Source: Odoribacter splanchnicus DSM 20712
GTDB lineage: Bacteria; Bacteroidota; Bacteroidia; Bacteroidales; Marinifilaceae
Direction: 5' to 3'
Assembly: GCF_000190535.1 (NCBI RefSeq)
Contig: NC_015160.1
Span: 4,030,001 to 4,094,000, forward strand
Length of the DNA: 64,000 nucleotides
The notes under the pieces are model-generated. The model made no database searches and was not told the origin of the DNA. It saw only the letters and a list, made by a program, of their open reading frames with translations. This document shows positions 9,328 through 18,559 of the stretch, piece after piece (the stretch's first letter is position 1; every line of letters starts with the position of its first letter). The position numbers and the translations under genes were made by a program.

Positions 9328-9379
9328 TAACCGCTGTAACTAAAAAATAGTAGAATTATTTTGTTACTTATTCGTCTTC

Positions 9380-9543
9380 GGTGTTCGTGTTTGGAGACCC
9401 GGTCGCTTCTGTCGGTCGTCTACCTTTTTCTTTCACTGACCGGCGGAACTCCTCACTACGTTCGTCAGACACCACCGGTCGGGCGTTCAGAAAAAGCAAG
9501 ACGACACCCGACAGAGCTCCAATGGTCTCTAAACACGAACACC
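9380..9543. repeat. 164-bp palindromic element (large imperfect hairpin)
   Basis: The ends are a 20-bp inverted pair, 9380-9399 and 9524-9543, differing at one base. Further inside, GTCGGTCGTCT (9411-9421) partly mirrors AGACGACACCCGAC (9499-9512), and the core has GACCGG facing CCGGTC. Folded as RNA or single-stranded DNA it would make one long, interrupted stem-loop. The short ORFs running across it are composed of the repeat and have no independent support as genes. The core 9433-9494 has an inverted copy at 9739-9800. Confidence 0.8.
9433..9494 (+). repeat. 62-bp inverted repeat, left copy
   Basis: The reverse complement of this stretch matches 9739-9800 at 61 of 62 positions by direct comparison. 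The two copies lie 244 bases apart in opposite orientation. Confidence 0.92.
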
Positions 9544-9738
9544 TCCGACTTACGTTATCACTGAATTGCAGACTAATCTTGATTTGAGAAATACCATTCT
9601 CCCCGAAAATAAGCCGAACAGTCCGGTTTCCTATGGCTGTAAATTTCCGCTTGTATTTTCTTTGCCGGTTAGCTCTGCCGTGAGATGCAGGGTTTTATGC
9701 CGGAAGACCATTGGAGCAGGAACGAGTGTCCGGTTAGG

Positions 9739-9800
9739 TTTTCCGAACGCCCGACCGGTGGTGTCTGACGAACGTAGTGAGGAGTTCCGCCGGTCAGTGA
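9739..9800 (-). repeat. 62-bp inverted repeat, right copy
   Basis: Inverted partner of 9433-9494. It sits inside its own larger palindrome: GTCCGGTTAGGTTTTCC upstream (9728-9744) mirrors GGAAAGCCTTACCGGAC (9802-9818) with a few mismatches. Confidence 0.92.
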
Positions 9801-9817
9801 AGGAAAGCCTTACCGGA

Positions 9818-9893
9818 CCGTTCCAGGCGAACCGGTCTGACGGTATAAAGCCCGGAATCGGAATAGAAAGAAAAAAAATTAAACCTACCTTAT
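9818..9893 (+). repeat. Dispersed repeat segment shared with 60721-60797
   Basis: Starts CCGTTCCAGGCGAACCGGTC and runs through ACGGTATAAAG and ATCGGAATAGAAAG to ACCTTATATTT. It aligns along its whole length with 60721-60797 with only a few substitutions and short A-run differences. So two intergenic sites about 51 kb apart share this sequence, pointing to a dispersed repeat family. Confidence 0.88.
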
Positions 9894-9978
9894 ATTTATA
9901 AAAAACAATAAAAAACGTTATCTTGTCGCACTGAAAGAAGAAGACGGATACGGCTCTTCACGATAAAATAGAATAGAG

Positions 9979-10611
9979 ATGTTTACATTTGGATTACTTT
10001 GTTTTACCTCGTTTTTTACGTTGATCAATCCGTTAGGAGCGATGCCGGTTTTTATGACCATGACGATGGAGCTGGATGAAAAAGAACGTAGAAAAGTGGC
10101 CCGCCGGGCTTCTTTGGTCTCTTTTCTCATCATGATGTTTTTTGCTATTTCAGGCGATTTGTTATTCCGTTTTTTCGGTATTTCCATCGATAGTCTGCGG
10201 ATTGTCGGAGGAATCATCTTCTTGATTATGGGGATGGATATGTTGCAGGCCCGTTTGGTGAAAACCAAGGTGAAAGAATCGGAAGTGAAGAGTTATGTCA
10301 ACGATATCTCGATCACGCCTTTATCTATTCCGATGTTATGTGGCCCTGGTGCGATTACCAACGCAATCGTTATGTGGAACAAAGCTACCGATTGGGAAAC
10401 CAAAATGATTATGGTCATCGCCGTAGCTGTGGTGATTACTTTGGTATATCTTATTTTAAGAAGTTCCTCCCGGATTATCAAGATACTCGGCGAAACCGGC
10501 AATAACGTGATGATGCGGTTGATGGGGCTGATCGTGATGGTGATTGCTGTCGAATTTTTCTTTAGCGGGCTAAAACCGATCGTGATCGATATTTTGCGTT
10601 CGGTAGGCTGA
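9979..10611 (+). CDS. MarC family (UPF0056) integral membrane protein
   Basis: 210 residues with about six hydrophobic spans. Family marks are FFTLINPLGAMPVF near the N-terminus and TPLSIPMLCGPGAITNAIV in the middle, both typical of MarC/UPF0056 proteins. The family was once linked to multiple antibiotic resistance, but that link was withdrawn and its true function is unknown. The 5' side is the repeat cluster. It ends 4 bases before the stop of the convergent sigma gene. Confidence 0.9.
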   Translation: MFTFGLLCFTSFFTLINPLGAMPVFMTMTMELDEKERRKVARRASLVSFLIMMFFAISGDLLFRFFGISIDSLRIVGGIIFLIMGMDMLQARLVKTKVKESEVKSYVNDISITPLSIPMLCGPGAITNAIVMWNKATDWETKMIMVIAVAVVITLVYLILRSSSRIIKILGETGNNVMMRLMGLIVMVIAVEFFFSGLKPIVIDILRSVG

Positions 10612-10615
10612 TCTT

Positions 10616-11191
10616 TTATTCGAAAAATAGGAAAATAACTAAAGTGTACAAGTTTTTTAAGCGTTTGCGGAGATATTGTTTTGCCCGTTGGCGTTGTGTT
10701 TTTACAGTAGATTCGGCAATTTGTAATTTTTCTGTAATTTCCCGGATGTCCATGTGCTCCAGGTAGCTCATTTTGAAAATCCGCCGGCATTCGGAAGGCA
10801 ATTCTTCAATGGCAGCAAAAATTTCCTCGAATATCTCCGCTTCGATCTGGTGGCGGAAATAGGTGGCTTCTTCATATTTGGGAGTGTCCAGACGTTGTTT
10901 TAAAGATGTCCGGGTATTTTGCTTCTCCAAAGCATTCAGGGCTTTGGATTGTACACAGCTGTACAAGAATGATTTCAGAGCGATCAGGTTTGGGAAATCA
11001 TAGCTTTTCTCATAGAAACGAATAAACACTTCCTGAACGACATCTCTTGCTGCTTCTTCATCTTTTAATATTTTATTGGCAAAAAAGCATAATGCGGCGT
11101 AATAACGATGAAATAACAATTCGAAAGTTTTTTCATCGCCCTCTTTGAGTCGTTGTAAAACGAGCGTTTGATCTGTGATCTCCGGATTCAT
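10616..11191 (-). CDS. ECF-type RNA polymerase sigma factor
   Basis: 191 residues from the ATG at 11191; a TTG at 11218 is a less likely start. Region 2 (FELLFHRYYAALCFFANKIL, then EEAARDVVQEVFIRFYE) and region 4 (ELPSECRRIFKMSYLEHMDI, then STVKTQRQRAKQYLRKRL) are both present, with the short linker of ECF sigmas. In Bacteroidota such sigmas pair with a FecR anti-sigma factor and a SusC with an STN domain. The nearest FecR gene (12091) is on the other strand, with the TSUP permease between, so the pairing is by proximity. The last codons (VIFLFFE) overlap no other gene. Confidence 0.93.
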   Translation of the reverse strand: MNPEITDQTLVLQRLKEGDEKTFELLFHRYYAALCFFANKILKDEEAARDVVQEVFIRFYEKSYDFPNLIALKSFLYSCVQSKALNALEKQNTRTSLKQRLDTPKYEEATYFRHQIEAEIFEEIFAAIEELPSECRRIFKMSYLEHMDIREITEKLQIAESTVKTQRQRAKQYLRKRLKNLYTLVIFLFFE

Positions 11192-11272
11192 GTCTGGCCC
11201 TGATAATTCGACGATCAAATTTATGACTTTATCTTAGAATTTTCTCTAATAAAACCATTAATTTTGAATTCC

Positions 11273-12025
11273 ATGAATGATAACAGCATGTTATATCTCG
11301 TTTTATTGGGTTTTGCTTCCGGGTTTATCAATATGTTCGCCGGAGGTGGCTCGATGTTGGTGGTTCCGTTTTTGATTTTTCTCGGTTTGCCACCCCATGT
11401 GGCTAACGCAACCAACCGAGTGGCTATTCTTCTGCAAAATATCGTTTCGACAGCTACTTTTCGACAGAAGAAAATATTGAATTTTAAAACGGATTATCCT
11501 TTACTGCTCCCCACTACCTTGGGAAGTATTTTGGGAGCTTTTACGGCTGTCGACATCCAGGCTGCCGTTTTACAAAAAATGATCGGGGGATTATTGGTGG
11601 TGATGTTTTTTATGATTTTGCTGGATCCCAATACCTGGGTGAAATCTAATATTGAAAAAGCAAAAGCCCGGCATCCCTGGGTACGTTTTTTGATATTTTT
11701 GGGGATCGGCTTCTATGGCGGTTTTATACAAATCGGTGTCGGTTTTTTTATGCTGGGTGGTTTGGTATTGGGATGTGGCTACGATTTGCTCAAGGCAAAT
11801 GCTTTAAAAGTATTGCTTATCTTGATCTATACTTTCGGGGCACTCGTTATTTTTATCTGGTATGATTTGGTAGATTGGCGTACCGGTTTGATTCTGGCTT
11901 GCGGTAACATGGCGGGAGCCTGGATCGGGACCCGGTTGAGTGTGAAATGGGGAGCGAAGTACATACGTTATATTTTATTGCTTGCATTAGTAATGGTCGC
12001 TCTAAAACTTTTCGGAATATTTTGA
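11273..12025 (+). CDS. TSUP family (TauE/SafE) membrane permease
   Basis: About 250 residues, eight predicted spans, from ATG at 11273 rather than TTG at 11264. Two repeats of the TSUP pattern are visible: GFASGFINMFAGGGSMLVVP near the N-terminus and GIGFYGGFIQIGVGFFML in the second half. Members move sulfite, sulfonates or other small organic anions across the inner membrane; the substrate here cannot be told. It starts 82 bases from the divergent sigma gene and is followed by fecR after 65 bases on the same strand, so it may share a transcript with fecR. Confidence 0.9.
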   Translation: MNDNSMLYLVLLGFASGFINMFAGGGSMLVVPFLIFLGLPPHVANATNRVAILLQNIVSTATFRQKKILNFKTDYPLLLPTTLGSILGAFTAVDIQAAVLQKMIGGLLVVMFFMILLDPNTWVKSNIEKAKARHPWVRFLIFLGIGFYGGFIQIGVGFFMLGGLVLGCGYDLLKANALKVLLILIYTFGALVIFIWYDLVDWRTGLILACGNMAGAWIGTRLSVKWGAKYIRYILLLALVMVALKLFGIF

Positions 12026-12090
12026 TTATTTTTTCATCTTTTGTCATCCTTTTGCTTCTTTCACCGGTTTTAATAGAAAATGAAGAAAAG

Positions 12091-13245
12091 ATGACCTCTA
12101 AAAAATATACTCCTCAGGAAATTGCCCGTTTGATTTTGCTTTGTTGGCACGGAGAAGCAGATAAACAGCAAATGACTGAACTGGAAGAATGGTTGGAAGA
12201 GAGTGCAGACAACCGCTCGTTTTATGAAAGCCTCGGGGCCCGTTCATATCAAGGAACAGAATGGCAAGAATATATGAAATACGACTCCCGGAAAGATTGG
12301 AAACGGGTGAAAGTAGCGATGAAACGGAGGAAGCGTGTTCCTTTCCGGTATTTATTGCCGTATGCTGCATTGGTACTGATAACGATAGGGCTTGCCTGGA
12401 TGATAAAATATAAAAATACCGGAAAATCTGAGCAGCCTGTCTCGATGGGTGAAACTATTCGTCCAGGTAGTTCAAAAGCGCAGTTGGTCTTACCGGATGG
12501 ACGTCGCGTGGATTTAGAAGTGGATAGGGGATGCCAGCAATTGAAAGGCGAGAATTTTGTAAATGATGGAAAACAACTGGTTTATCATGAACAGGAAAAC
12601 GGTAAAAGGATACAATGGCATACTTTGTCGGTACCCCGTGGAGGAGAATACAAATTGGTTTTGGCCGACGGTACCCGGGTGTGGTTGAATGCTGCATCGG
12701 AATTGATGTATCCGGACCATTTTTCAGCAGATCAGCGGAAAGTGGTGTTAAAGGGGGAAGCTTACTTCGAAGTGACGAAAGATGTGAAGCGACCTTTTTC
12801 AGTCGTTTTGGGGGATATGGAAGTAAAGGTGCTGGGTACTTCGTTTAATGTGTCGGCTTACCCCGGCGTTAAGCGTCAGACGACTTTGATAGAAGGGCAG
12901 GTGGCTGTCAATTGGCATCGGCAGCAGGTTGTCATCAGGCCCGGCCAACAGGCCGCCGAAACGGATGAAGGACTGCGGGTGGCTTCTGTGAATGTCATGA
13001 ATTATGTCGGTTGGAAGGAGCACCGTTTTGTATATGAAAATAAATTATTAGGGGAGGTATTGGAAGACCTGGAACGCTGGTATGATGTCGAAGTGTTCGT
13101 CATGCACGATGAAATCCGGAATTTACATTTGACAGCTAATTTGCCGAGATACGAAAATATGAATAAGGTGTTGGAAATCATTGAATATGCGGCTTGTGTG
13201 AAATTTGAAGTAAAAGGCCGGACGGTTGTGGTGAGACGGGATTGA
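12091..13245 (+). CDS. FecR-type anti-sigma factor (first Sus-like locus)
   Basis: 384 residues from ATG at 12091; the longer frame from 11947 overlaps the permease. Layout: cytoplasmic N-terminal part (PQEIARLILLCWHGEAD) that holds the sigma factor, one membrane span (LLPYAALVLITIGLAWMI, about residues 86-104), then the periplasmic FecR domain (VPRGGEYKLVLADGTRVWLN, LKGEAYFEVTKD, VLGTSFNVSAYPG) and a C-terminal DUF4974-like domain (YENKLLGEVLEDLERWYDVE). The C-terminal domain would meet the STN domain of the SusC coded 102 bases downstream. Native codon use. Confidence 0.93.
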   Translation: MTSKKYTPQEIARLILLCWHGEADKQQMTELEEWLEESADNRSFYESLGARSYQGTEWQEYMKYDSRKDWKRVKVAMKRRKRVPFRYLLPYAALVLITIGLAWMIKYKNTGKSEQPVSMGETIRPGSSKAQLVLPDGRRVDLEVDRGCQQLKGENFVNDGKQLVYHEQENGKRIQWHTLSVPRGGEYKLVLADGTRVWLNAASELMYPDHFSADQRKVVLKGEAYFEVTKDVKRPFSVVLGDMEVKVLGTSFNVSAYPGVKRQTTLIEGQVAVNWHRQQVVIRPGQQAAETDEGLRVASVNVMNYVGWKEHRFVYENKLLGEVLEDLERWYDVEVFVMHDEIRNLHLTANLPRYENMNKVLEIIEYAACVKFEVKGRTVVVRRD

Positions 13246-13256
13246 CTCAAGAAAAA

Positions 13257-13315
13257 CAGGAAAGCGCGCTAACACTTTCCTGTCGATAATAAATAACGCC
13301 CTTTTGGCGAAGGGT
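13257..13315 (+). promoter_or_regulatory. Leader hairpins between fecR and susC (first locus)
   Basis: Two stem-loops: CAGGAAAG / CTTTCCTG (13257-13264 with 13275-13282) and GCCCTT / AAGGGT (13298-13303 with 13310-13315). The layout (two hairpins and then an AT-rich run to the ATG) resembles the leaders at 25691-25766 and 26936-27008. Could act as a weak terminator/attenuator between fecR and susC, or as an mRNA-stability element. Confidence 0.5.
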
Positions 13316-13347
13316 CATTATTCACTTAATTAAAACACGACAAATCT

Positions 13348-16300
13348 ATGAAAAAAAATCAAGAATCCGATGTCGGAAAAGCTTCCGGTGTAGTTTGGAA
13401 AATGTGGTTGACTATGAAATTGCTGTTTTGTTTCCTTCTGATAGGATTTTCTACTGTCTATGGCAATGCTTTTTCACAAGTAAAAATCAGTATTTCGGTA
13501 AACGAGGTTTCCTTGCAGGAAGTGTTTGAAAAACTGACTGAACAGACGGGGTATCATTTTGTGTACAGTAATGAAATGTTACAACGGACCGGAAAGGTAA
13601 GTGTAGATATGCAAGATTGTGATCTTGGACAGATTATGGCTGTATGCCTGAAAAATACAGGTTTATGGTATCGGTTGGAAGACAATATCATTGTGATTTC
13701 TCCGAAATTCAGGCAACCTGATGTTCCTCAGAAAAAAATCACCCTTACCGGGAATGTAAAAGACAAAGAGGGACGTCCGTTGCCGGGAGTAACCATTCTG
13801 CTGAAAGGTTCTGCCGTGGGAGTGGTGAGTGATGTGGATGGAAATTTCACTCTGACAGTGCCGGAGGAATCGGGACTGACGCTTGTATTTTCGTTTGTGG
13901 GGATGAAAACGCAAGAAGTAGTCTTAAGCGGTCAGCAAGTGTTACATATTGTCATGCTGGAAGATGTGTCTCAAATGGAAGAAGTTATCGTTACCGGTTA
14001 CCAGGAAGTCAAGAAAGAGAAAATGACCGGGGCGGTAACCACCATCTCCTCCGAAAAACTTAGTGACCGTTACACTCCGAATCTTATCCAGAATCTTGAG
14101 GCTCGCGTTGCCGGTCTGTCGACCTACGGCGGCAAACCGATTATCCGCGGAACGGGTACGCTCTATGGCGAATCGGCTCCGTTGCTCGTTGTGGACGGTC
14201 TTCCGGTCGAAGGCTCTATCGAAGACCTCAATCCCTATGACATCGCTTCGGTGAACGTTCTGAAAGACGCTGCAGCGTCGGCTATCTACGGTGCGCGCGC
14301 CGCAAACGGAATCATTGTTGTAACAACCAAGAATGCCCGTAACAAAGGCAAGATCGACATTGACTTCCAGGCAAACATAACCTTGTATGAAAACAAGAAT
14401 GTCGATTATCATGATAACTTCCTGATGAACGCCGAAGAACAGGTGGAACGCGCCAGCGAATACTATGACTATTATTTCAACCGCAAGTATGCCGACGATC
14501 CGAGTATGACCCGGGACAAAGTCATAGAGAATTTCGGAAAGAACATTACCGACGGCGCTCAGATAAACCCCGTGGCCTATGCCTGGTATCAGCACGCGGC
14601 GGGCAATATCGGTCGCTCCGAACTCGACAACATTCTCGCTGATTTGTCGAAAAACAACTTCGCACAGGATTTCGCCGACAACATCTATCGTCGCCAGGTC
14701 ATGCAGCAGTATAACCTCTCGCTCCGTGGTAGTTCCGACAAGTTCCGCAACAACTTAGTGATAAACTATCGCACTGACAACATGGGCATCATAGAGCATA
14801 AGAGCAACTGGCTCAACGTTTACTACAAAGGTAGTTGCGACCTTGCAAAATGGCTCGTGGCCACATTCTCGGTAAACGGCGTATACGCCAATATAAAGCA
14901 GTATGGCAACGATTACAACGTTAATCTCGACCCGTTCTCCTATGCCCAGTATCAGTCGTTCTATAATGCCGACGGCTCCGTTAAGAAACTCTATTCATGG
15001 TACTGCGGCAATGAATACATGCCCCTTCAGGAAGGCATGGAAGATCTCGGATTCAACCTCGTTGACGAGCTTAGGGATAACCAGACAAAGACGCGCCGTC
15101 AGGAAATGCGCTACCATGGCGATCTTCTCTTTAAGATTATCCCCGGACTTACGGCTCAGACCCAGTTCGTATATGAAGTCAACTCTCAGAACGTCCAGCA
15201 ACATGCGACACAGGAGAGTCACGCCGCACGCACAATCAAGAATGCGTACGCCAAAATGGATACAGAGAGCCACAAGCTCGTTTATATGACTCCCGAAACC
15301 GGTGGATTTCTTCAGACTACTCATACCAGCGGAAACTTTTGGACTGCCCGTGGCCAGCTGAACTACACCAACACTTTCGGCAAGCACGAGATTTCGGCTA
15401 TCGCTGGTCTGGAATTCCGGGAGACGAAAACCAGTGGTGACAAATCGCTTGTTCTCGGATATGACGAACAGCTTCAAAGCAGTGCTACCCATACTGTTGA
15501 TTTCGGAACTTTATCGCAGATGAGCAATTCGCCTTACTTTCAAATGAACGGCTCTCCTTTCCCGTGCAACCAGTTCGCGTTCACACCCTATCTTGAAAAC
15601 GGAATGGGAATCGTGAAAGAAGTTCGCCATCGCTATGGTTCGGGTTATTTCAACGCAACCTACACCTATGATAACAAATATAACATTTTCGGTTCGTTTC
15701 GAAAAGACTATGCCGACATCTACGGTCTCGACGCCAAGTTCCGTGGCAGACCCCTGTGGTCGGTAGGTATAGGCTGGAACGCCCACAACGAGAGTTTCCT
15801 CCGCGACCTGTCCTGGATGGATTTCCTGAAACTCCGTTTCTCCTACGGTGTTACCGGTAATATCTATCAAGGTGCTACCTCTCACATGACGGCATCGTCG
15901 GGTGACATAAATTCAACGACCAATCTGCCTGTCGCCTCCATTTCATCGCCCGCCAATCCTGACTTGCGCTGGGAGCAGAACCGGACGGCCAACGTCGGTC
16001 TCGACTACGGTTTTATGAGCTATCGTTTGCGTGGATCGCTCGACTATTACGTGAAGACCGGTAAGGATATTTTTGCCCCGATCACTCTTGACCCGACAAC
16101 CGGTTTCTCATCGATGGTTGCCAACGTGGCCTCAATCCGGAACAATGGTATTGAGCTTGCCATCGGCTATGACTGGTTTGTTCCCGGAAACCGCCGTGGA
16201 TTCAGCTGGACAACCAACCTCACCGTAACCTACAATAAGAACAAGGTTCTCGAAGTGGAGAATCCTGCCACTCGCGCCTATGATCTCGTCAGCTTACCTT

Positions 16301-16938
16301 ATAAGACCGGTTATCCCGTAAATGCGCTATGGGCTTATCGTTTCGCTGGGATCGATGACCGGCCGGGTCTGGTGGGCCAGTCGATGTATTACGTTGAGAA
16401 TGGCAACACATCGCACAACGCAAGTAGTGCTAGCGTCGACGTTCTTGAATTCGGTGGTCAGTCCGATCCGAAAGCGATCGTCGGAATGGATAATCAGCTG
16501 CGCTGGAATGGCTTGAGTCTCGGATTTCTCCTTGTCTACTACGGTGGCCACAAAATGTTCGCCCAGCCCAAATCGGAAGTGTTCGAATCGTCATGGGACA
16601 GTCCGCTGAACATTGTCTATCTCAATTCCTGGACTCCCGAAAACCATTCCGATGTTCCGGGTATCGGCGAATATGCCTCTACGTCACTGGGCAGTGAATG
16701 TCGTACGGCGACAAACTGTCTCTATGACGCTGATTTCCTGAAAATCCGTAATATAACTATCGGTTATGATCTTCCTGAGCACCTAACGGAAAAAGTCGGT
16801 ATCAGTAAGATTTCACTCCGTTTTCAGATCAACGACCCGAAAGCCCTCTGGATTAAGAACAACGCCGGAATCGACCCCGAGACACTCGGAATCCGTAAAC
16901 AGGCATCGTATATGTTCGGCGTGAACCTGAGTCTCTAA
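13348..16938 (+). CDS. SusC/RagA-type TonB-dependent outer-membrane transporter, apparently chimeric
   Basis: 1196 residues. Order: signal peptide (MWLTMKLLFCFLLIGFSTVYG); STN signalling domain (VSLQEVFEKLTEQTGYHFVY, about residues 45-120); carboxypeptidase-regulatory-like domain (GNVKDKEGRPLPGVTILLKG); a TonB-box-like EEVIVTGY at about 210; plug (NVLKDAAASAIYGARAANGI); and a 22-strand barrel ending FGVNLSL. SusC with SusD imports oligomers across the outer membrane; STN passes a signal to FecR. Codon use changes sharply around 13980-14060. Upstream leucines are TTG/CTG/TTA and Gly is GGA/GGG. Downstream CTC/CTT, GGC, GAC and AAC dominate, and this continues to about 23290. So the N-terminal 215-235 residues look native and the rest foreign, with an intact frame across the join. 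Confidence 0.93.
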   Translation: MKKNQESDVGKASGVVWKMWLTMKLLFCFLLIGFSTVYGNAFSQVKISISVNEVSLQEVFEKLTEQTGYHFVYSNEMLQRTGKVSVDMQDCDLGQIMAVCLKNTGLWYRLEDNIIVISPKFRQPDVPQKKITLTGNVKDKEGRPLPGVTILLKGSAVGVVSDVDGNFTLTVPEESGLTLVFSFVGMKTQEVVLSGQQVLHIVMLEDVSQMEEVIVTGYQEVKKEKMTGAVTTISSEKLSDRYTPNLIQNLEARVAGLSTYGGKPIIRGTGTLYGESAPLLVVDGLPVEGSIEDLNPYDIASVNVLKDAAASAIYGARAANGIIVVTTKNARNKGKIDIDFQANITLYENKNVDYHDNFLMNAEEQVERASEYYDYYFNRKYADDPSMTRDKVIENFGKNITDGAQINPVAYAWYQHAAGNIGRSELDNILADLSKNNFAQDFADNIYRRQVMQQYNLSLRGSSDKFRNNLVINYRTDNMGIIEHKSNWLNVYYKGSCDLAKWLVATFSVNGVYANIKQYGNDYNVNLDPFSYAQYQSFYNADGSVKKLYSWYCGNEYMPLQEGMEDLGFNLVDELRDNQTKTRRQEMRYHGDLLFKIIPGLTAQTQFVYEVNSQNVQQHATQESHAARTIKNAYAKMDTESHKLVYMTPETGGFLQTTHTSGNFWTARGQLNYTNTFGKHEISAIAGLEFRETKTSGDKSLVLGYDEQLQSSATHTVDFGTLSQMSNSPYFQMNGSPFPCNQFAFTPYLENGMGIVKEVRHRYGSGYFNATYTYDNKYNIFGSFRKDYADIYGLDAKFRGRPLWSVGIGWNAHNESFLRDLSWMDFLKLRFSYGVTGNIYQGATSHMTASSGDINSTTNLPVASISSPANPDLRWEQNRTANVGLDYGFMSYRLRGSLDYYVKTGKDIFAPITLDPTTGFSSMVANVASIRNNGIELAIGYDWFVPGNRRGFSWTTNLTVTYNKNKVLEVENPATRAYDLVSLPYKTGYPVNALWAYRFAGIDDRPGLVGQSMYYVENGNTSHNASSASVDVLEFGGQSDPKAIVGMDNQLRWNGLSLGFLLVYYGGHKMFAQPKSEVFESSWDSPLNIVYLNSWTPENHSDVPGIGEYASTSLGSECRTATNCLYDADFLKIRNITIGYDLPEHLTEKVGISKISLRFQINDPKALWIKNNAGIDPETLGIRKQASYMFGVNLSL

Positions 16939-16962
16939 CATTTAGTAATATTTAATTTTGAC

Positions 16963-18456
16963 ATGACAATGAAAACAAGATATATCGTAGGTCTTTTTCT
17001 GGTGGGAGCTTCGGTGCTTAGTTCCTGTTCCGATTTCACAGAAATCGACCAGAAAGGAATAAACCTTCTCTCCACCACTGACCAGCTCGAGATGCTTCTC
17101 AACCAGGAGTATAATATCAGAATTGCCGATATTCAGCGTGTATGCGGTTCGGTACAGTATTATCCCGGCAACGTAGGGACTGTTCTTGCCAATCCGGTTA
17201 AGACAACAACCCAGATCCTTCTGAAATACGACGAGGCGGGGCATGCTTTGGAACAGGTAGACCTGACTTCGAGCGACAGTTATTATGCAAATTGCTACAA
17301 CTATATCGGAACAGTTGCCAATCCTATTCTGAGTCTTGTGGATGCCGCGACAGGTTCCGAAGAAAAGAAAACGGCACTAAAAGCCGAAGCTCTGACGATC
17401 CGCGCCTATTTCCACTGGCTCGCTGCCGTGAAGTTTACCAAAGCCTATGATCCGGCTACGGCTGACTCCGAGAAATCTATCGCATATGTTCTGGAAACAC
17501 AGGATATCAAACAACCTACCGAACAGCTTACTCAGAAAGAGGTCTACGAATACATTCTCGCTGACCTCGATGCTGCGATCGAGCTGAACGCGCTTCCGCA
17601 GTCGGCAGTAAACCGAATGCGCTTCAACGCCGCATGTCCGCATGCGATCAAAGCTCATGTGCTGATGTATATGCAGCAGCCCGGCGAAGCTGCAAAAGAG
17701 GCACAGAAAGCGCTTGCGGTTAACAGCTCGGTATCAGACTATGCCCACTACTGCACCGAGGCACCGAGCAGTGCGGGAATTCTGGTAAAAACATTCGAGA
17801 CGCCCCAACTGGCACTTGCCCAAGACTATTTTACTGATACCGATGTCGAATTTTTCTCGTGGCTTACACCGCGCTACTACGAACGTTATGAACAGAAGAA
17901 CATTCAGAAAGACTGGTTTGCCACCTATCACACCATGATGTGGATGGGTAGCTGGGAGACGACCTCTCAGGTGGTAAAGGGGGCGTTGGAAAGTATGTTT
18001 GGGGTTACCGAAGGTTCCATGAGCTACGGAGTACAAGGAAATGGCCGCGTCGGACGAATAAATCTGAGCGTGCCGCAGATGTATCTGATTCTCGCCGAGA
18101 ATGCCATCAACAACAACCTGATCGACGACGCAATGGACTATCTCGACAAAATCCGTGTGGGCCGCTTCTTTCCGGAAGACTATCATGCGCTGAAAGGCTC
18201 GGTAACAACAAAAAACGATGCCATAGAGATGCTCAGAAAAGTTGCCCATGGCGAGAATGTATTTAACATCTACGACTTCATTACTCTTAAACGCTGGACA
18301 CTGCTCAGTGATTACAAAGAGGATATCAGCTGGACATTCTCGGGTACGACTTACACGTTGAAACCGGAATCAACCATCTGGGTGTTCCCGTTTCCGAAGA
18401 GTCTGATGGAAAAGAACGGTAATTTCGAACACAATTATCCGGTTACCCAAAACTAA
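16963..18456 (+). CDS. SusD/RagB-type outer-membrane lipoprotein
   Basis: 497 residues. Lipoprotein signal peptide with lipobox VLSSC near residue 22; ATG at 16969 is an equally good start. The helical TPR-like SusD fold follows: AEALTIRAYFHWLAAVKF (the usual LRAxxYxxL element), SVPQMYLILAENAINNN and the C-terminal FPFPKSLMEKN. SusD caps the SusC barrel as a surface lid and binds the ligand. It follows susC by 24 bases and shares its foreign codon use, so the barrel and lid come from the same source and should fit together. The ligand cannot be told from sequence. Confidence 0.92.
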   Translation: MTMKTRYIVGLFLVGASVLSSCSDFTEIDQKGINLLSTTDQLEMLLNQEYNIRIADIQRVCGSVQYYPGNVGTVLANPVKTTTQILLKYDEAGHALEQVDLTSSDSYYANCYNYIGTVANPILSLVDAATGSEEKKTALKAEALTIRAYFHWLAAVKFTKAYDPATADSEKSIAYVLETQDIKQPTEQLTQKEVYEYILADLDAAIELNALPQSAVNRMRFNAACPHAIKAHVLMYMQQPGEAAKEAQKALAVNSSVSDYAHYCTEAPSSAGILVKTFETPQLALAQDYFTDTDVEFFSWLTPRYYERYEQKNIQKDWFATYHTMMWMGSWETTSQVVKGALESMFGVTEGSMSYGVQGNGRVGRINLSVPQMYLILAENAINNNLIDDAMDYLDKIRVGRFFPEDYHALKGSVTTKNDAIEMLRKVAHGENVFNIYDFITLKRWTLLSDYKEDISWTFSGTTYTLKPESTIWVFPFPKSLMEKNGNFEHNYPVTQN

Positions 18457-18512
18457 TGATTGATCGACCGGTTCGGATCTATAGGACCCACAATCGTGTC
18501 TAACAGAATATT

Positions 18513-18540
18513 GGACAAGCCGGACTTATCCGGTTTGTCC
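18513..18540 (+). repeat. Hairpin between susD and the tlpA-like gene
   Basis: Stem GGACAAGCCGGA / TCCGGTTTGTCC with a 4-base loop, starting 57 bases after the susD stop. No T run follows, so it is more likely an RNA-processing or stability element than a terminator. Confidence 0.55.
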
Positions 18541-18559
18541 GAAAAATCAATTAAATCAA

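Noticed and set aside
9361..9901. Three overlapping short ORFs
   Set aside because: They are made of the palindromic repeats (translated strings such as DERSEEFRRS arise from the repeat). No start signals, no domain.
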